Assembly: GCF_900102185.1 (NCBI RefSeq)
Contig: NZ_LT629690.1
Location: 2,852,001-2,916,000 of the forward strand
Source of the DNA: Terriglobus roseus
GTDB taxonomy: Bacteria; Acidobacteriota; Terriglobia; Terriglobales; Acidobacteriaceae
Direction of reading: 5' to 3'
DNA: 64,000 nt
Shown here: piece after piece, positions 32,888 through 40,989 of the stretch
Layout of the letters: each line of letters opens with the position of its first letter
How positions within the stretch are numbered: the first letter of the stretch is position 1
Translations under genes and position numbers: made by a program
The notes under the pieces: model-generated
Seen by the model: only the letters and a program-made list of their open reading frames with translations
The model's database searches: none
Told to the model about the DNA's origin: nothing

Positions 32888-34069
32888 CTAGATTCGAACC
32901 AGTTCCCGTTGAATCTTCCCGGTAACAACGGCGCTCCCCGGCTTCGTGATCATGTCGATCTCGCTCCGCACCCCAAAGCACTCCGGACCGGGCGGCAGAT
33001 AGATGCCCGGCTCCACGGAAAAGCAGGTCATCGGCAGAATCAGGCGCTCGTCATGCGTCTCAAAGTTGTCCAGATGCGCACCTGCGCCGTGTAGTTCTGT
33101 ACCGATATTGTGCCCGGTACGATGCGTGAACCACTGGCCGAAGCCCGCGTTGACGATCACCTGACGAGCCGCGGCATCCGGTTCCCAACCCGCAATCGGC
33201 TTCCCTGCTGCAAATCGCTGCTGAACCAATGCAATGGCTGCATCACGAGCGTCCACAACGGTGCGGAAGACGCGTCCTTCGAGCTCCGTAGGATCGCGGT
33301 CCACAACGCCGGTCCACGTAATGTCGTACCAGACCGCCGAAGGATCGTCCTTCAGCTTGCCCCAGATGTCGATCAACACGAACGATCCGCGCTCAATCCG
33401 TGATGACTTCCCTGCCACCGGCTCGTAGTGCGAGTCCGCTGCATTCGGTCCGACGCTGACATTTGGCCCGTGTTCCCACACGAGGCCCTCCTTCACCAAC
33501 TCAGCCTGCAGCCACTCCACCATGGCGAACTCATCCGTGCCTGCACCGCGGACCCGCGAACCCATTTCACGCCAGCCATCTTCGAGAATGCGATCGATCT
33601 TTCGCTGTGCGACGTAGTGCGTCTCTACCTGGTGTTCCGTGAGCACCGCCTCGAACCGGCTGACGAGGTTGGCGGAGGACACAATCTCCTTGCCCATGCC
33701 GTTGAGCACCTCAATGGTGCCCGCATCCACCATCGCCACATACATCACGGCATTGCGCGGCGAATACTGCATGGCAATGCGCGTCGCGCCCTTGAGCATC
33801 TGCTCCAGCGCCGACTCCATCTCCTGCCACGTGGAATACAGCACGCGCTCACCCGGCAGCGTATCCAGCTTGCCTGCCTCAATCCGGTGGTTCAGCTTGC
33901 GCGGCTCACCCTTCGCAGGAATGAAGTAGAACCAACGACGCGTGACGTGCATGGACGGATCCAACCCCAGGATGCGGTACGCCAACGGATCGCGCACATG
34001 GTGGTCATAGAACAACCATCCATCCACGCCCGCCTGCTTGAGAGCCTCCTGCACCTTCACGACATCCAT
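32888..34069 (-). CDS. M24-family aminopeptidase (Xaa-Pro type)
   Basis: 393 residues from ATG 34069, with GAGGTGG upstream; a GTG at 34072 would add one residue. The N-terminal creatinase-like domain is followed by the pita-bread domain: metal ligands lie in LIDIWGKL and WYDITWTGVV, the His in THRTGHNIGTELHG, and the Glu residues in FSVEPGIYLPP and GVRSEIDMIT. Such enzymes cut the bond before proline in dipeptides or oligopeptides using two metal ions, in the cytoplasm. First gene of a three-gene unit with two membrane proteins. Confidence 0.92.
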   Translation of the reverse strand: MDVVKVQEALKQAGVDGWLFYDHHVRDPLAYRILGLDPSMHVTRRWFYFIPAKGEPRKLNHRIEAGKLDTLPGERVLYSTWQEMESALEQMLKGATRIAMQYSPRNAVMYVAMVDAGTIEVLNGMGKEIVSSANLVSRFEAVLTEHQVETHYVAQRKIDRILEDGWREMGSRVRGAGTDEFAMVEWLQAELVKEGLVWEHGPNVSVGPNAADSHYEPVAGKSSRIERGSFVLIDIWGKLKDDPSAVWYDITWTGVVDRDPTELEGRVFRTVVDARDAAIALVQQRFAAGKPIAGWEPDAAARQVIVNAGFGQWFTHRTGHNIGTELHGAGAHLDNFETHDERLILPMTCFSVEPGIYLPPGPECFGVRSEIDMITKPGSAVVTGKIQRELVRI

Positions 34070-34108
34070 CACACCACCTCGAACTTCATGCTACGCGCAA
34101 AAGCAAAA

Positions 34109-34135
34109 ACGCAGCACCCACGGCGGGTGCTGCGT
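34109..34135 (-). terminator. Rho-independent terminator after the DUF2911 gene
   Basis: 11-bp stem ACGCAGCACCC / GGGTGCTGCGT with a 5-base loop; on the minus strand it is followed by TTTTGCTTTTGC. It separates the DUF2911 group from the M24 group. Confidence 0.8.
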
Positions 34136-34148
34136 TCGTTTGCGCTAA

Positions 34149-34712
34149 TTACTTCATAAAGGTAACGGGAACCCACACATCCGTCGTCTCCCACTTCACA
34201 TGCATCTCCGTACCTTTCGCAGTGGTGTTCCCGAATTCAATGGACATCATCTCCTGCGGCGAAGCCAACGATGCCTTCGTCATGGGAACCTTGCCAAGAT
34301 CATCCGCCTCGAAGCGATCAGTTCCCCACTGTCCAAGATGCTTGCAAAACACCAACTGCCATTCGCCTTCAGAAGGCAGCGTAACCAGCGTGTATTTTCC
34401 TGCAGGAACATGCAGAGAGCCCACCATCAGATCGGTATTCGTTTCGAAGAGCGTGGCCTCATTCGCACCCGTACGCCACCAGGTGGTGTACGGCACCACC
34501 TCGCCCATGATCTTTCGTCCGCGCATGCTGGGAGCGCCATAGTCCACCTTTACAGCGGCGCCATTGATGCTGGCCTCCGCCTGCTTCCGTGGGCTCGCGA
34601 GTGGAGCGCCCGGCTTCTGGGGAGCCATCTCCATGCCACCCTGCGCCATTGCCGAAAGACTCAAACCACAACACAGCAGTGCAGCGGCAACGACCAGCTT
34701 CTTGATCTTCAT
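34149..34712 (-). CDS. DUF2911 secreted protein
   Basis: About 187 residues from ATG 34712, preceded by AAAGGAG. Signal peptide MKIKKLVVAAALLCCGLSLS. The body has the DUF2911 signature: KVDYGAPSMRGRKIMGEVVP, TTWWRTGANEATLFET and VPAGKYTLVTLPSEGEWQL. The family is common in Bacteroidetes and Acidobacteria, periplasmic, of unknown function. Last gene of the oxidase - MBL series, 65 bp after the MBL gene, and closed by a terminator. Confidence 0.9.
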   Translation of the reverse strand: MKIKKLVVAAALLCCGLSLSAMAQGGMEMAPQKPGAPLASPRKQAEASINGAAVKVDYGAPSMRGRKIMGEVVPYTTWWRTGANEATLFETNTDLMVGSLHVPAGKYTLVTLPSEGEWQLVFCKHLGQWGTDRFEADDLGKVPMTKASLASPQEMMSIEFGNTTAKGTEMHVKWETTDVWVPVTFMK

Positions 34713-34777
34713 AGCGAACTCCTTTTGCGCCTCACACGTTATACGAAACGAAGTATCGGAAGACAGCAAACATTATG

Positions 34778-35644
34778 CTATTTTTCAGACTTTTCCTTTG
34801 CGACCTCTGCTTCAAAGGCAGCCTTCTTCTCGTTTACGGCCTGGTGGTAACCAGCGGGATCAATCCAGACTGCATCGCCTTGCTGCGGCCAGCGCGCCAT
34901 CTTCCCCAAGAGATCGAAATACACACCATGCGCACCAAGAAATATGTCCACGGGAAGTGCGTTCAACGTTGCAAATGTCTTTTGAAAATCCTGTTCAATG
35001 CCCGGATACGATGCCGGCTTACCCGGCGTGGAAACCAGTCGTACCGCAGGGTTCCATGACATGCCGCCCACGATCACCACATGCAATGTGCGTCCATTGT
35101 CATGCGTATCCATCGTCCAAGTGGTACATCCCTGCGTATGGCCAGCGGTCTTATGCGCAACGATAGTCGTGCCGCCTAGTTGCACCTTGTCCATGTTATG
35201 TAGAACACGATCGACATGAACCGGAGGGAAGTGATCCAGCGTGTGGTCATAGTCGGACACGCCTCCATCTTCCATCACCTTCACATCGCCATCCATCACC
35301 ATCATCTTGGCGCCTGTCTCTTTCAACACCTCGGCAGAACCCGCGGCGTGATCGTAATGTGACTGGCTGCTGAGAAGAATCTTCGTGTCGCTCCATTTGA
35401 AGCCCAGCTTTTCAATACTGGCGCGTATCTGCGGGGGCGACGTTACCAGATTCGCATTGATCAGGATGTTGCCTTTGGGTGTCGTGATCAGGTAAGCCGC
35501 AAGATCGCGCGATCCGACATAGTACAAATTGCCCGAGATTCGAAACGGCGCAGTGGGCGCAACCCAGTCAGCTTTGTTCTGAGCCATTGCAGGCAGTTGC
35601 AGTACGGTCGCAACCAGTACGGAACAGAGAACGCGGAAAGTCAT
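34778..35644 (-). CDS. Subclass B3-like metallo-beta-lactamase with Gln at position 116
   Basis: 288 residues with signal peptide (MTFRVLCSVLVATVLQLPAM). The metal motif reads SSQSHYDHAAG: compared with the B3 HxHxDH, the first His is Gln, as known from GOB-type enzymes. The third zinc His is in KTAGHTQGCTTW and a further His in LGAHGVYF. The hydrophobic strand AYLITTPKGNILINANL precedes. It is probably a periplasmic MBL able to hydrolyse beta-lactams, but B3-like folds with other activities exist, so resistance is not proven. The neighbouring D-amino-acid-oxidase-like gene and DUF2911 suggest a periplasmic operon. Confidence 0.87.
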   Translation of the reverse strand: MTFRVLCSVLVATVLQLPAMAQNKADWVAPTAPFRISGNLYYVGSRDLAAYLITTPKGNILINANLVTSPPQIRASIEKLGFKWSDTKILLSSQSHYDHAAGSAEVLKETGAKMMVMDGDVKVMEDGGVSDYDHTLDHFPPVHVDRVLHNMDKVQLGGTTIVAHKTAGHTQGCTTWTMDTHDNGRTLHVVIVGGMSWNPAVRLVSTPGKPASYPGIEQDFQKTFATLNALPVDIFLGAHGVYFDLLGKMARWPQQGDAVWIDPAGYHQAVNEKKAAFEAEVAKEKSEK

Positions 35645-35690
35645 GCGCCAAGATTAACGGCGACCGACGTATCAGTACAAAACAAAATGG

Positions 35691-36173
35691 TCACGCCCCA
35701 GCCACATGACGCTGAAATTGCTGAAGAAGCTGCGTCACCATGGAAGGCCACGGAAGGTCTTGCTGGCCGGTAAGTGTCTCCACCCACACAAGGCCCCTTT
35801 CACCCTGGCCGCGCGATGGGTCATAAATATTTAGGCAGGCAACGGCTACATCTCCCGGGCCAAAGTCGATACGCCCGCTGCGATCAATCCATGCCAATTC
35901 GAAGACCAGGTCCGGACGTTGCTCCGGAGCAACAAGCTTCTTGCCCAAATCGCCAACCAGCTTCACCATCTGTCTGCGTCCAAAAGAGTCCATGCGTCCT
36001 GTATCGACACGGATATTCTTTGACACCGCAAGCAGATGGTGAAACGCATCGCCGTTGCACTGGTAGTAGTCCGTCTTCTCAAGCGTGCAGCCGGGCTCCG
36101 GCGCTTTCTGCGCGTAGAGCGGCAACACGATAAAAGCAAACAACGTGGCGATAAGCAGACGGCAGCAGCGCAT
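35691..36173 (-). CDS. Secreted hypothetical protein
   Basis: 160 residues from ATG 36173, with GAGGA upstream, giving signal peptide MRCCRLLIATLFAFIVLPLY and a cleavage near YAQ. The start at 36221 adds residues before the signal and is less likely. The mature part has two early Cys (GCTLEKTDYYQC) and a possible beta-rich fold; no family recognised. It lies between the oxidase (54 bp upstream) and the MBL (46 bp downstream) on the same strand. Confidence 0.7.
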   Translation of the reverse strand: MRCCRLLIATLFAFIVLPLYAQKAPEPGCTLEKTDYYQCNGDAFHHLLAVSKNIRVDTGRMDSFGRRQMVKLVGDLGKKLVAPEQRPDLVFELAWIDRSGRIDFGPGDVAVACLNIYDPSRGQGERGLVWVETLTGQQDLPWPSMVTQLLQQFQRHVAGA

Positions 36174-36227
36174 TCTTGTCCTCACTAAGGCATTAGATGC
36201 GCTTTGCTTCTGAATCAACACATCGCC

Positions 36228-37490
36228 CTAAGCTGTCACCTTCGTGCCGCGCTTCGCGATGATGGGCTCCATGCGACTGTATAGCTCCTGCAAAATCTTC
36301 ACGCCCGCTTCGGCAGCCGCATGATCCGGTGTTTCATTCGAGTCGTTCCAACCCTCTTCTTCACCACCGATATTCGGCTGCACCACAATTCCATCGCGCC
36401 GAGCAAGCAGGTTCAACCCCTTGTATCCGATGCCATAGTTCACGCCTTCCTGCGGAATGAGCCACGCAATCTGGCCACGCACGGGAACAATGCTTTGATC
36501 ACTCCACAACGCCTTGGAATCATAGCCCGTGCAGCAGAACACAACGCTCTCTTTCAGTGATGCAAATTCATTGGGCGAATGGAACTCGCGCATCTCAAGC
36601 CGTCCGCCTGCCAGATAGAACTCCTGCATCAGCAACTTCGCATATCCGGCCACATTGAACGTCAGTGACGAGTTCCGACGCACATACTTGGTGGGGAACG
36701 GTGTCGAGCCGGGCGGCATGTCTTTCGATTTTGGCGTGATGTCCGCAATGCTTTGGCTATAGCGCGCGAACTCGTGCACCTGTTTTGTTCTGTCAGCAGG
36801 ATCAGCCGCGGTATTGGGATCAACAGGACGATTGCGATCACGCGGCGGATCATCCGAGAGCTGATAACGATCGGTCCATTCAATCGGGGATCCGGCTACG
36901 CCAAGATAGCTGTTGTACATCGTCCACGAGGTGCGCGCCATGCGCTCCCACAACGCAGCGAAATCGGCAGGCGCATCCGTACTAAGAGCCACGCGTGAAT
37001 CCGGTGTCCACGAACCGGTGGCACGTACGCTGCGGATGTATGGCGCCGTCTCTTTCGCATAGATCGTTACTTTATAACCCATGCGCTGCGCTGTCAGTGC
37101 CGTCGTCAGCCCAAGCGCTCCTGCGCCGATTACAGCGCATTCCTTCACGCCCGGCGCAGCTTCCATAGCCTTGCGCACGACCACATCCGCTGAGCCCCAC
37201 GAGAGCGACCACCCGCTGCCGCCATGACCGTAATTAGTCACTACGGTCTTATCACCCACCTTGACGACATCCATGCGAGGCCCCACCGCACGAAACGGCC
37301 GCAGGCATACCGTGATACGGAAGATGCGGTCCACATCTGCACGAATCGGAAGGATATTTCCCGGCAAATCATAAAAAGGCAGTGCTGAAGCTGTTGCAAG
37401 AGCAGGCGCTGCGACGTGCTTCGCACATCCTTGCAGCAGGCTTAAACCGGTAAGTGCTGCCGATCCATGGAGAAATGAACGACGGTCCAT
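36228..37490 (-). CDS. FAD-dependent D-amino-acid-oxidase-like protein, probable lipoprotein
   Basis: About 420 residues from ATG 37490 (MDRRSFLHGSAALTGLSLLQ), preceded by GGGAGAGAG. The N-terminus combines a twin-Arg-like RRSFL with a lipobox (LLQGC), suggesting export of the folded flavoprotein and lipidation. The Rossmann motif is CAVIGAGALGLTTALTAQ. The C-terminal half has RGQIAWLIP and a GGEEEGWN-type segment, as in D-amino-acid oxidases. Expected reaction: oxidative deamination of a D-amino acid to the keto acid with H2O2. Substrate unknown. Confidence 0.85.
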   Translation of the reverse strand: MDRRSFLHGSAALTGLSLLQGCAKHVAAPALATASALPFYDLPGNILPIRADVDRIFRITVCLRPFRAVGPRMDVVKVGDKTVVTNYGHGGSGWSLSWGSADVVVRKAMEAAPGVKECAVIGAGALGLTTALTAQRMGYKVTIYAKETAPYIRSVRATGSWTPDSRVALSTDAPADFAALWERMARTSWTMYNSYLGVAGSPIEWTDRYQLSDDPPRDRNRPVDPNTAADPADRTKQVHEFARYSQSIADITPKSKDMPPGSTPFPTKYVRRNSSLTFNVAGYAKLLMQEFYLAGGRLEMREFHSPNEFASLKESVVFCCTGYDSKALWSDQSIVPVRGQIAWLIPQEGVNYGIGYKGLNLLARRDGIVVQPNIGGEEEGWNDSNETPDHAAAEAGVKILQELYSRMEPIIAKRGTKVTA

Positions 37491-37704
37491 CGAAATCTCT
37501 CTCCCTTCGTGGTTGAAAGAAAACCATGCAAAAAGCCATGCAAATGCAGGGCTATGAAAGAAAATGTCTGCGGAATGAGCGAGGGTGTACTCCCTCACTT
37601 ATAACCGACATGACCCGTTTTTCACATGCGCAAGTGCTCATTTTGGTGGAATCTCCCGCCGGAGTAGCGCATCTTCCCCGCATCGCGAGACAATAGAAGC
37701 AGTC

Positions 37705-38802
37705 ATGGCATTGAACGTAGGCATCGTCGGTCTTCCCAACGTGGGCAAGAGCACCATCTTCAGCGCACTCACCGCAATTGAGGCTGTCGCTGCGAATTAT
37801 CCCTTCTGCACCATCGATCCGAATGTAGGCATCGTAACGGTTCCGGATACTCGATTGAACCGCATCGTCGAGCTGGTGAAGCCGAAGAGCATCGTCCCCA
37901 CCACAATCGAATTTGTGGACATCGCCGGCCTCGTTGCGGGCGCCAGCAAGGGTGAAGGCCTGGGCAATCAGTTCCTGGCGAACATTCGTTCGACGGACGC
38001 CACGCTGCACATCGTGCGCTGTTTCGAAGATCCTGAAGTGATCCACGTCGCAGGCAAGGTCGACCCGCTGGCCGACATCGACGTCATCAATACGGAACTC
38101 CTGCTCGCCGACCTCGACACCGTCGAACGCCGTTACGAGAAGGCACAGAAGCTTGCCCGCACTTCGCAGGACAGCAAGATCAAGAACGAGTTCAGCGCTC
38201 TGGGCAAACTACGCGAGGCGATGAATGCAGGCCAACCAGCTCGTGCAGTAGAGCTAACGGAAGAAGAGAAGCCTCTGGTGCGTGACCTCTTCCTCATCAC
38301 CATGAAGCCGACGCTTTACGTTGCCAATGTGGACGAAGCCTCTCTGGCAGAGGGCAACGAACACACGCGTGCCGTGGAAGCTCGCGCAGCCAGCGAAGGC
38401 AGCGACGTCGTCCGCATCTGCGGATCGATGGAAGCTGAAATCTCACAGCTTGATCCCGAAGAGCGCAACGAATTTCTTGCCAGCATGGGCATGGAAGAAC
38501 CTGGATTGGATCGTCTGATTCACGCTGCGTACCGTCTGCTCGGCCTGATCACATACTTCACTGCCGGCGTGCAGGAAGTGCGTGCATGGACCATCCGTAA
38601 GGGCACAAAAGCGCCCGGAGCCGCAGGTGTAATCCATTCAGATTTTGAACGTGGCTTTATCCGCGCGGACGCTTACAACTGCGAAGATCTTTTCAGACTT
38701 GGCAGCGAACAGGCAGTAAAAGAAAAGGGACTGCTGCGCAGTGAAGGCAAGGAATACATCGTCAAGGATGGCGACATTCTTTTCTTCAAGTTCAACGTCT
38801 AA
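37705..38802 (+). CDS. ychF: YchF/OLA1-type redox-regulated GTPase/ATPase
   Basis: 365 residues from ATG 37705 ([19 protein letters not shown]); the longer frame from 37585 is antisense to the oxidase leader. G1 is GLPNVGKS, followed by [20 protein letters not shown], the coiled-coil insertion, NVDE in the base-binding site, and a C-terminal TGS domain ([11 protein letters not shown]... [13 protein letters not shown]). YchF is a universal P-loop protein that prefers ATP and binds ribosomes. Standard length. Ends in a terminator-like hairpin. Confidence 0.96.
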   Translation: MALNVGIVGLPNVGKSTIFSALTAIEAVAANYPFCTIDPNVGIVTVPDTRLNRIVELVKPKSIVPTTIEFVDIAGLVAGASKGEGLGNQFLANIRSTDATLHIVRCFEDPEVIHVAGKVDPLADIDVINTELLLADLDTVERRYEKAQKLARTSQDSKIKNEFSALGKLREAMNAGQPARAVELTEEEKPLVRDLFLITMKPTLYVANVDEASLAEGNEHTRAVEARAASEGSDVVRICGSMEAEISQLDPEERNEFLASMGMEEPGLDRLIHAAYRLLGLITYFTAGVQEVRAWTIRKGTKAPGAAGVIHSDFERGFIRADAYNCEDLFRLGSEQAVKEKGLLRSEGKEYIVKDGDILFFKFNV

Positions 38803-38825
38803 TGCGTCTCTGAGATTTTGATTTG

Positions 38826-38882
38826 AGCGATGTCGTGCCCGTGTCATCAGAAACCCCTGACACCGCGCATGACATCGCTTTT
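38826..38882 (+). terminator. Probable terminator after ychF
   Basis: Long imperfect hairpin: AGCGATGTCGTGC...GTGTCA pairs with TGACACC...GCATGACATCGCT, loop TCAGAAACCCC, followed by TTTTCC. Confidence 0.65.
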
Positions 38883-38941
38883 CCACTCTTATGTTCAGCG
38901 TCGAAACACATAGAAGCGACAACGCGTTAGGATGATTCTGC

Positions 38942-40093
38942 ATGGAAGCAATCATCCATTATGTGGAAGACCTTCAATTCGCTTGCTTCGCGTTCGTCTT
39001 CAGCATCATGGCGCTGCAGTCCCGTCGCGACCGCACGATTCGTTTTGTCTGCTGTAGCTATCTTCTGGCGACGTTGGTGTCCGTCATCGATGTCACGTTG
39101 CCACATCCCTACAGCCCGTTAACCAATGCTGGCATCCTCACCGTACTAAGTTTGCGTTATGCAGTATTGGCTGCGGGACTGGTGTACTTCACTCGCAACT
39201 CCGAGTGGGCATCGAAGATTTCGTTCGTGCTCGCGGGAGTTGCCTTGCTGCTAACGGGCCTATCGTTTACAGCACTGGCAGGGCCGCGGCAACTTGCAAT
39301 CTATTACTTTGTCCTTGCGTGGCAGCAGGCGCTTCTCGTTGTCGTCGTGATGCGTTCCAGCGAATCATCGACACGTATTCCTCGTGTATTGCTCGCCTTC
39401 CTGTTTCTGCTTTCCGTGGGATACCGTCTGAACCAACTGCACTTTGTGTTGTCGGCAAAAACCGCCCACGACATCTGGCTGCGTAACCTTGGATTGTTCG
39501 TTAACGGTACTGTGTTGAGCGGCGTGCTTCCCTTCACCGTTGTGTGGATGATGAATGCCCGCGATCACGCCAATCTGTTACAGCAGAGCCTCCTGGATCC
39601 ATTGACTGGCCTTCTGAATCGTCGCGGGCTGAATGAAGCGGCGGACCGCGAACTGAAGCGCTACTCCCGCTCTCAGCAGGAGTTCGCTTTAGCAGTAGCA
39701 GACATTGATCACTTCAAGAAGTTGAATGACCAGCATGGCCACGCCTTTGGCGATGAGGTCCTGGTCGATTTTTCAGTGATCTGTCAGACAGAACTGCGTA
39801 GCTACGATGTTTCCGCTCGCAGTGGCGGCGAGGAGTTTATGCTGCTGTTTCCTCTCACCTCGCTGGATGCGGCCACGACGGTATTGGAACGCATTCGCAA
39901 ACGCTTTGAAGCAAACACACCGTTGGGGAGCGATCCCAACACGGTAAGCATCGGTGTTACGTCCACTCGCGGACGCTCCGGCGTCACATGGGCCCAACTG
40001 CAAAAAGAAGCTGACAAAGCGATGTACCAGGCGAAGCATCTGGGACGGAATCAGACCATCGTCTATGACGCTGCGAGCGAAACAGCCTTATAA
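38942..40093 (+). CDS. Membrane diguanylate cyclase (GGDEF)
   Basis: 383 residues. Residues 1-210 hold about seven hydrophobic helices (a 7TM-like sensor). The GGDEF domain follows: DPLTGLLNRRGLNEA, VADIDHFKKLNDQHGHAFGDE, and SARSGGEEFMLLF. The product-inhibition site RxxD is present as RSYD, five residues before GGEEF, so the enzyme should be feedback-inhibited. It makes c-di-GMP from two GTP at the inner membrane. An EAL gene follows 68 bp downstream, forming a synthesis/degradation pair. Confidence 0.92.
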   Translation: MEAIIHYVEDLQFACFAFVFSIMALQSRRDRTIRFVCCSYLLATLVSVIDVTLPHPYSPLTNAGILTVLSLRYAVLAAGLVYFTRNSEWASKISFVLAGVALLLTGLSFTALAGPRQLAIYYFVLAWQQALLVVVVMRSSESSTRIPRVLLAFLFLLSVGYRLNQLHFVLSAKTAHDIWLRNLGLFVNGTVLSGVLPFTVVWMMNARDHANLLQQSLLDPLTGLLNRRGLNEAADRELKRYSRSQQEFALAVADIDHFKKLNDQHGHAFGDEVLVDFSVICQTELRSYDVSARSGGEEFMLLFPLTSLDAATTVLERIRKRFEANTPLGSDPNTVSIGVTSTRGRSGVTWAQLQKEADKAMYQAKHLGRNQTIVYDAASETAL

Positions 40094-40161
40094 CGGATCG
40101 CGAAAGCGGACTGATCAACCCCGATACTCATCCCTCCTGCAATTTTGCCGATGTAGTTGGC

Positions 40162-40935
40162 ATGGAACTGGCATTCCCCGCCTCCGCAGAAGAACTCCGG
40201 ATGAGCTTTCCTTTCAGCATGGCGTTCCAACCCATGGTGAACGTCACGACAGGAGATATCTATGCGTATGAGGCTCTTGTCCGCGGCCCTCAGGGACAAA
40301 GTGCGGCCAGCATCCTCGGACGCCTGAAAGAGAGTGAGCAGTTTCTCTTTCATCAGAATTGTCGTAACTATGCGATGAGGTTGGCGACAAATCTTGGCAT
40401 TACAAAATCAAATGCCGCACTGTCCATCAACTTTCTTCCACGAGCCATCCGCACGCCCGAAGCATGCTGCGCCATGACACTCACCGCCGCAAAATCACTG
40501 AACTTTCCGTATGAACGGATGATCTTCGAGATGACGGACGCAGGCCGACTTCTCAATACAGAGCAGGTGAGAACAGTCGCCCGTGAGTATCAGCGCAACG
40601 GCTTCCGCATCGCCCTTTCCATTGATGATCTGCAATCGGCCCTCTCAGAAAAAGCCATATGCAGACAGATCAGAGCCGACATCCTGAAACTGAATATGGC
40701 AATCACACGCAACCTGCATCTGCATCCACACTCACAAGCAGCCATCGCTTCCCTGCAAAGCATTTGCCATGCAGAAGAAATGGACCTGATTGCAGAAGGA
40801 GTAGAAAGCCCTGAAGAGTATGTCGCCTTACTCCAATGCGGCATTGAGCATATGCAGGGTTATCTGTTCGCTATGCCCGGTTTCGAATCTCTTCCGAACT
40901 TCACGTTACCCACTCCAGTTGAGATGGATGCGTGA
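40162..40935 (+). CDS. Stand-alone EAL-domain protein (c-di-GMP phosphodiesterase-like)
   Basis: 257 residues. The EAL signature is YEALVRGPQG; other conserved positions are LSINFLP (Asn), MIFEMTD (Glu), IDDL (Asp pair), ILKLN (Lys), AEGVES (Glu) and MQGYLF (Gln). The usual DDFGTGYSS loop is DDLQSALSE, which is divergent and may reduce activity or reshape the dimer interface. Soluble. If active it would cleave c-di-GMP to pGpG. Co-directional with the GGDEF gene. Confidence 0.85.
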   Translation: MELAFPASAEELRMSFPFSMAFQPMVNVTTGDIYAYEALVRGPQGQSAASILGRLKESEQFLFHQNCRNYAMRLATNLGITKSNAALSINFLPRAIRTPEACCAMTLTAAKSLNFPYERMIFEMTDAGRLLNTEQVRTVAREYQRNGFRIALSIDDLQSALSEKAICRQIRADILKLNMAITRNLHLHPHSQAAIASLQSICHAEEMDLIAEGVESPEEYVALLQCGIEHMQGYLFAMPGFESLPNFTLPTPVEMDA

Positions 40936-40941
40936 AATGCA

Positions 40942-40967
40942 AAAGGCCGGGCTTTCGCCCGGCCTTT
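40942..40967. terminator. Bidirectional terminator between the EAL gene and infB
   Basis: Perfect 11-bp stem AAAGGCCGGGC / GCCCGGCCTTT with loop TTTC; A-run on one side and T-run on the other. Serves both convergent genes. Confidence 0.9.
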
Positions 40968-40989
40968 CTATTTGTGATCTGGAAATCAA

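Noticed and set aside
33428-34159. 243-codon ORF on + opposite the M24 peptidase
   Set aside because: Antisense shadow of a well-supported gene; His/Leu/Arg-rich with no domain.
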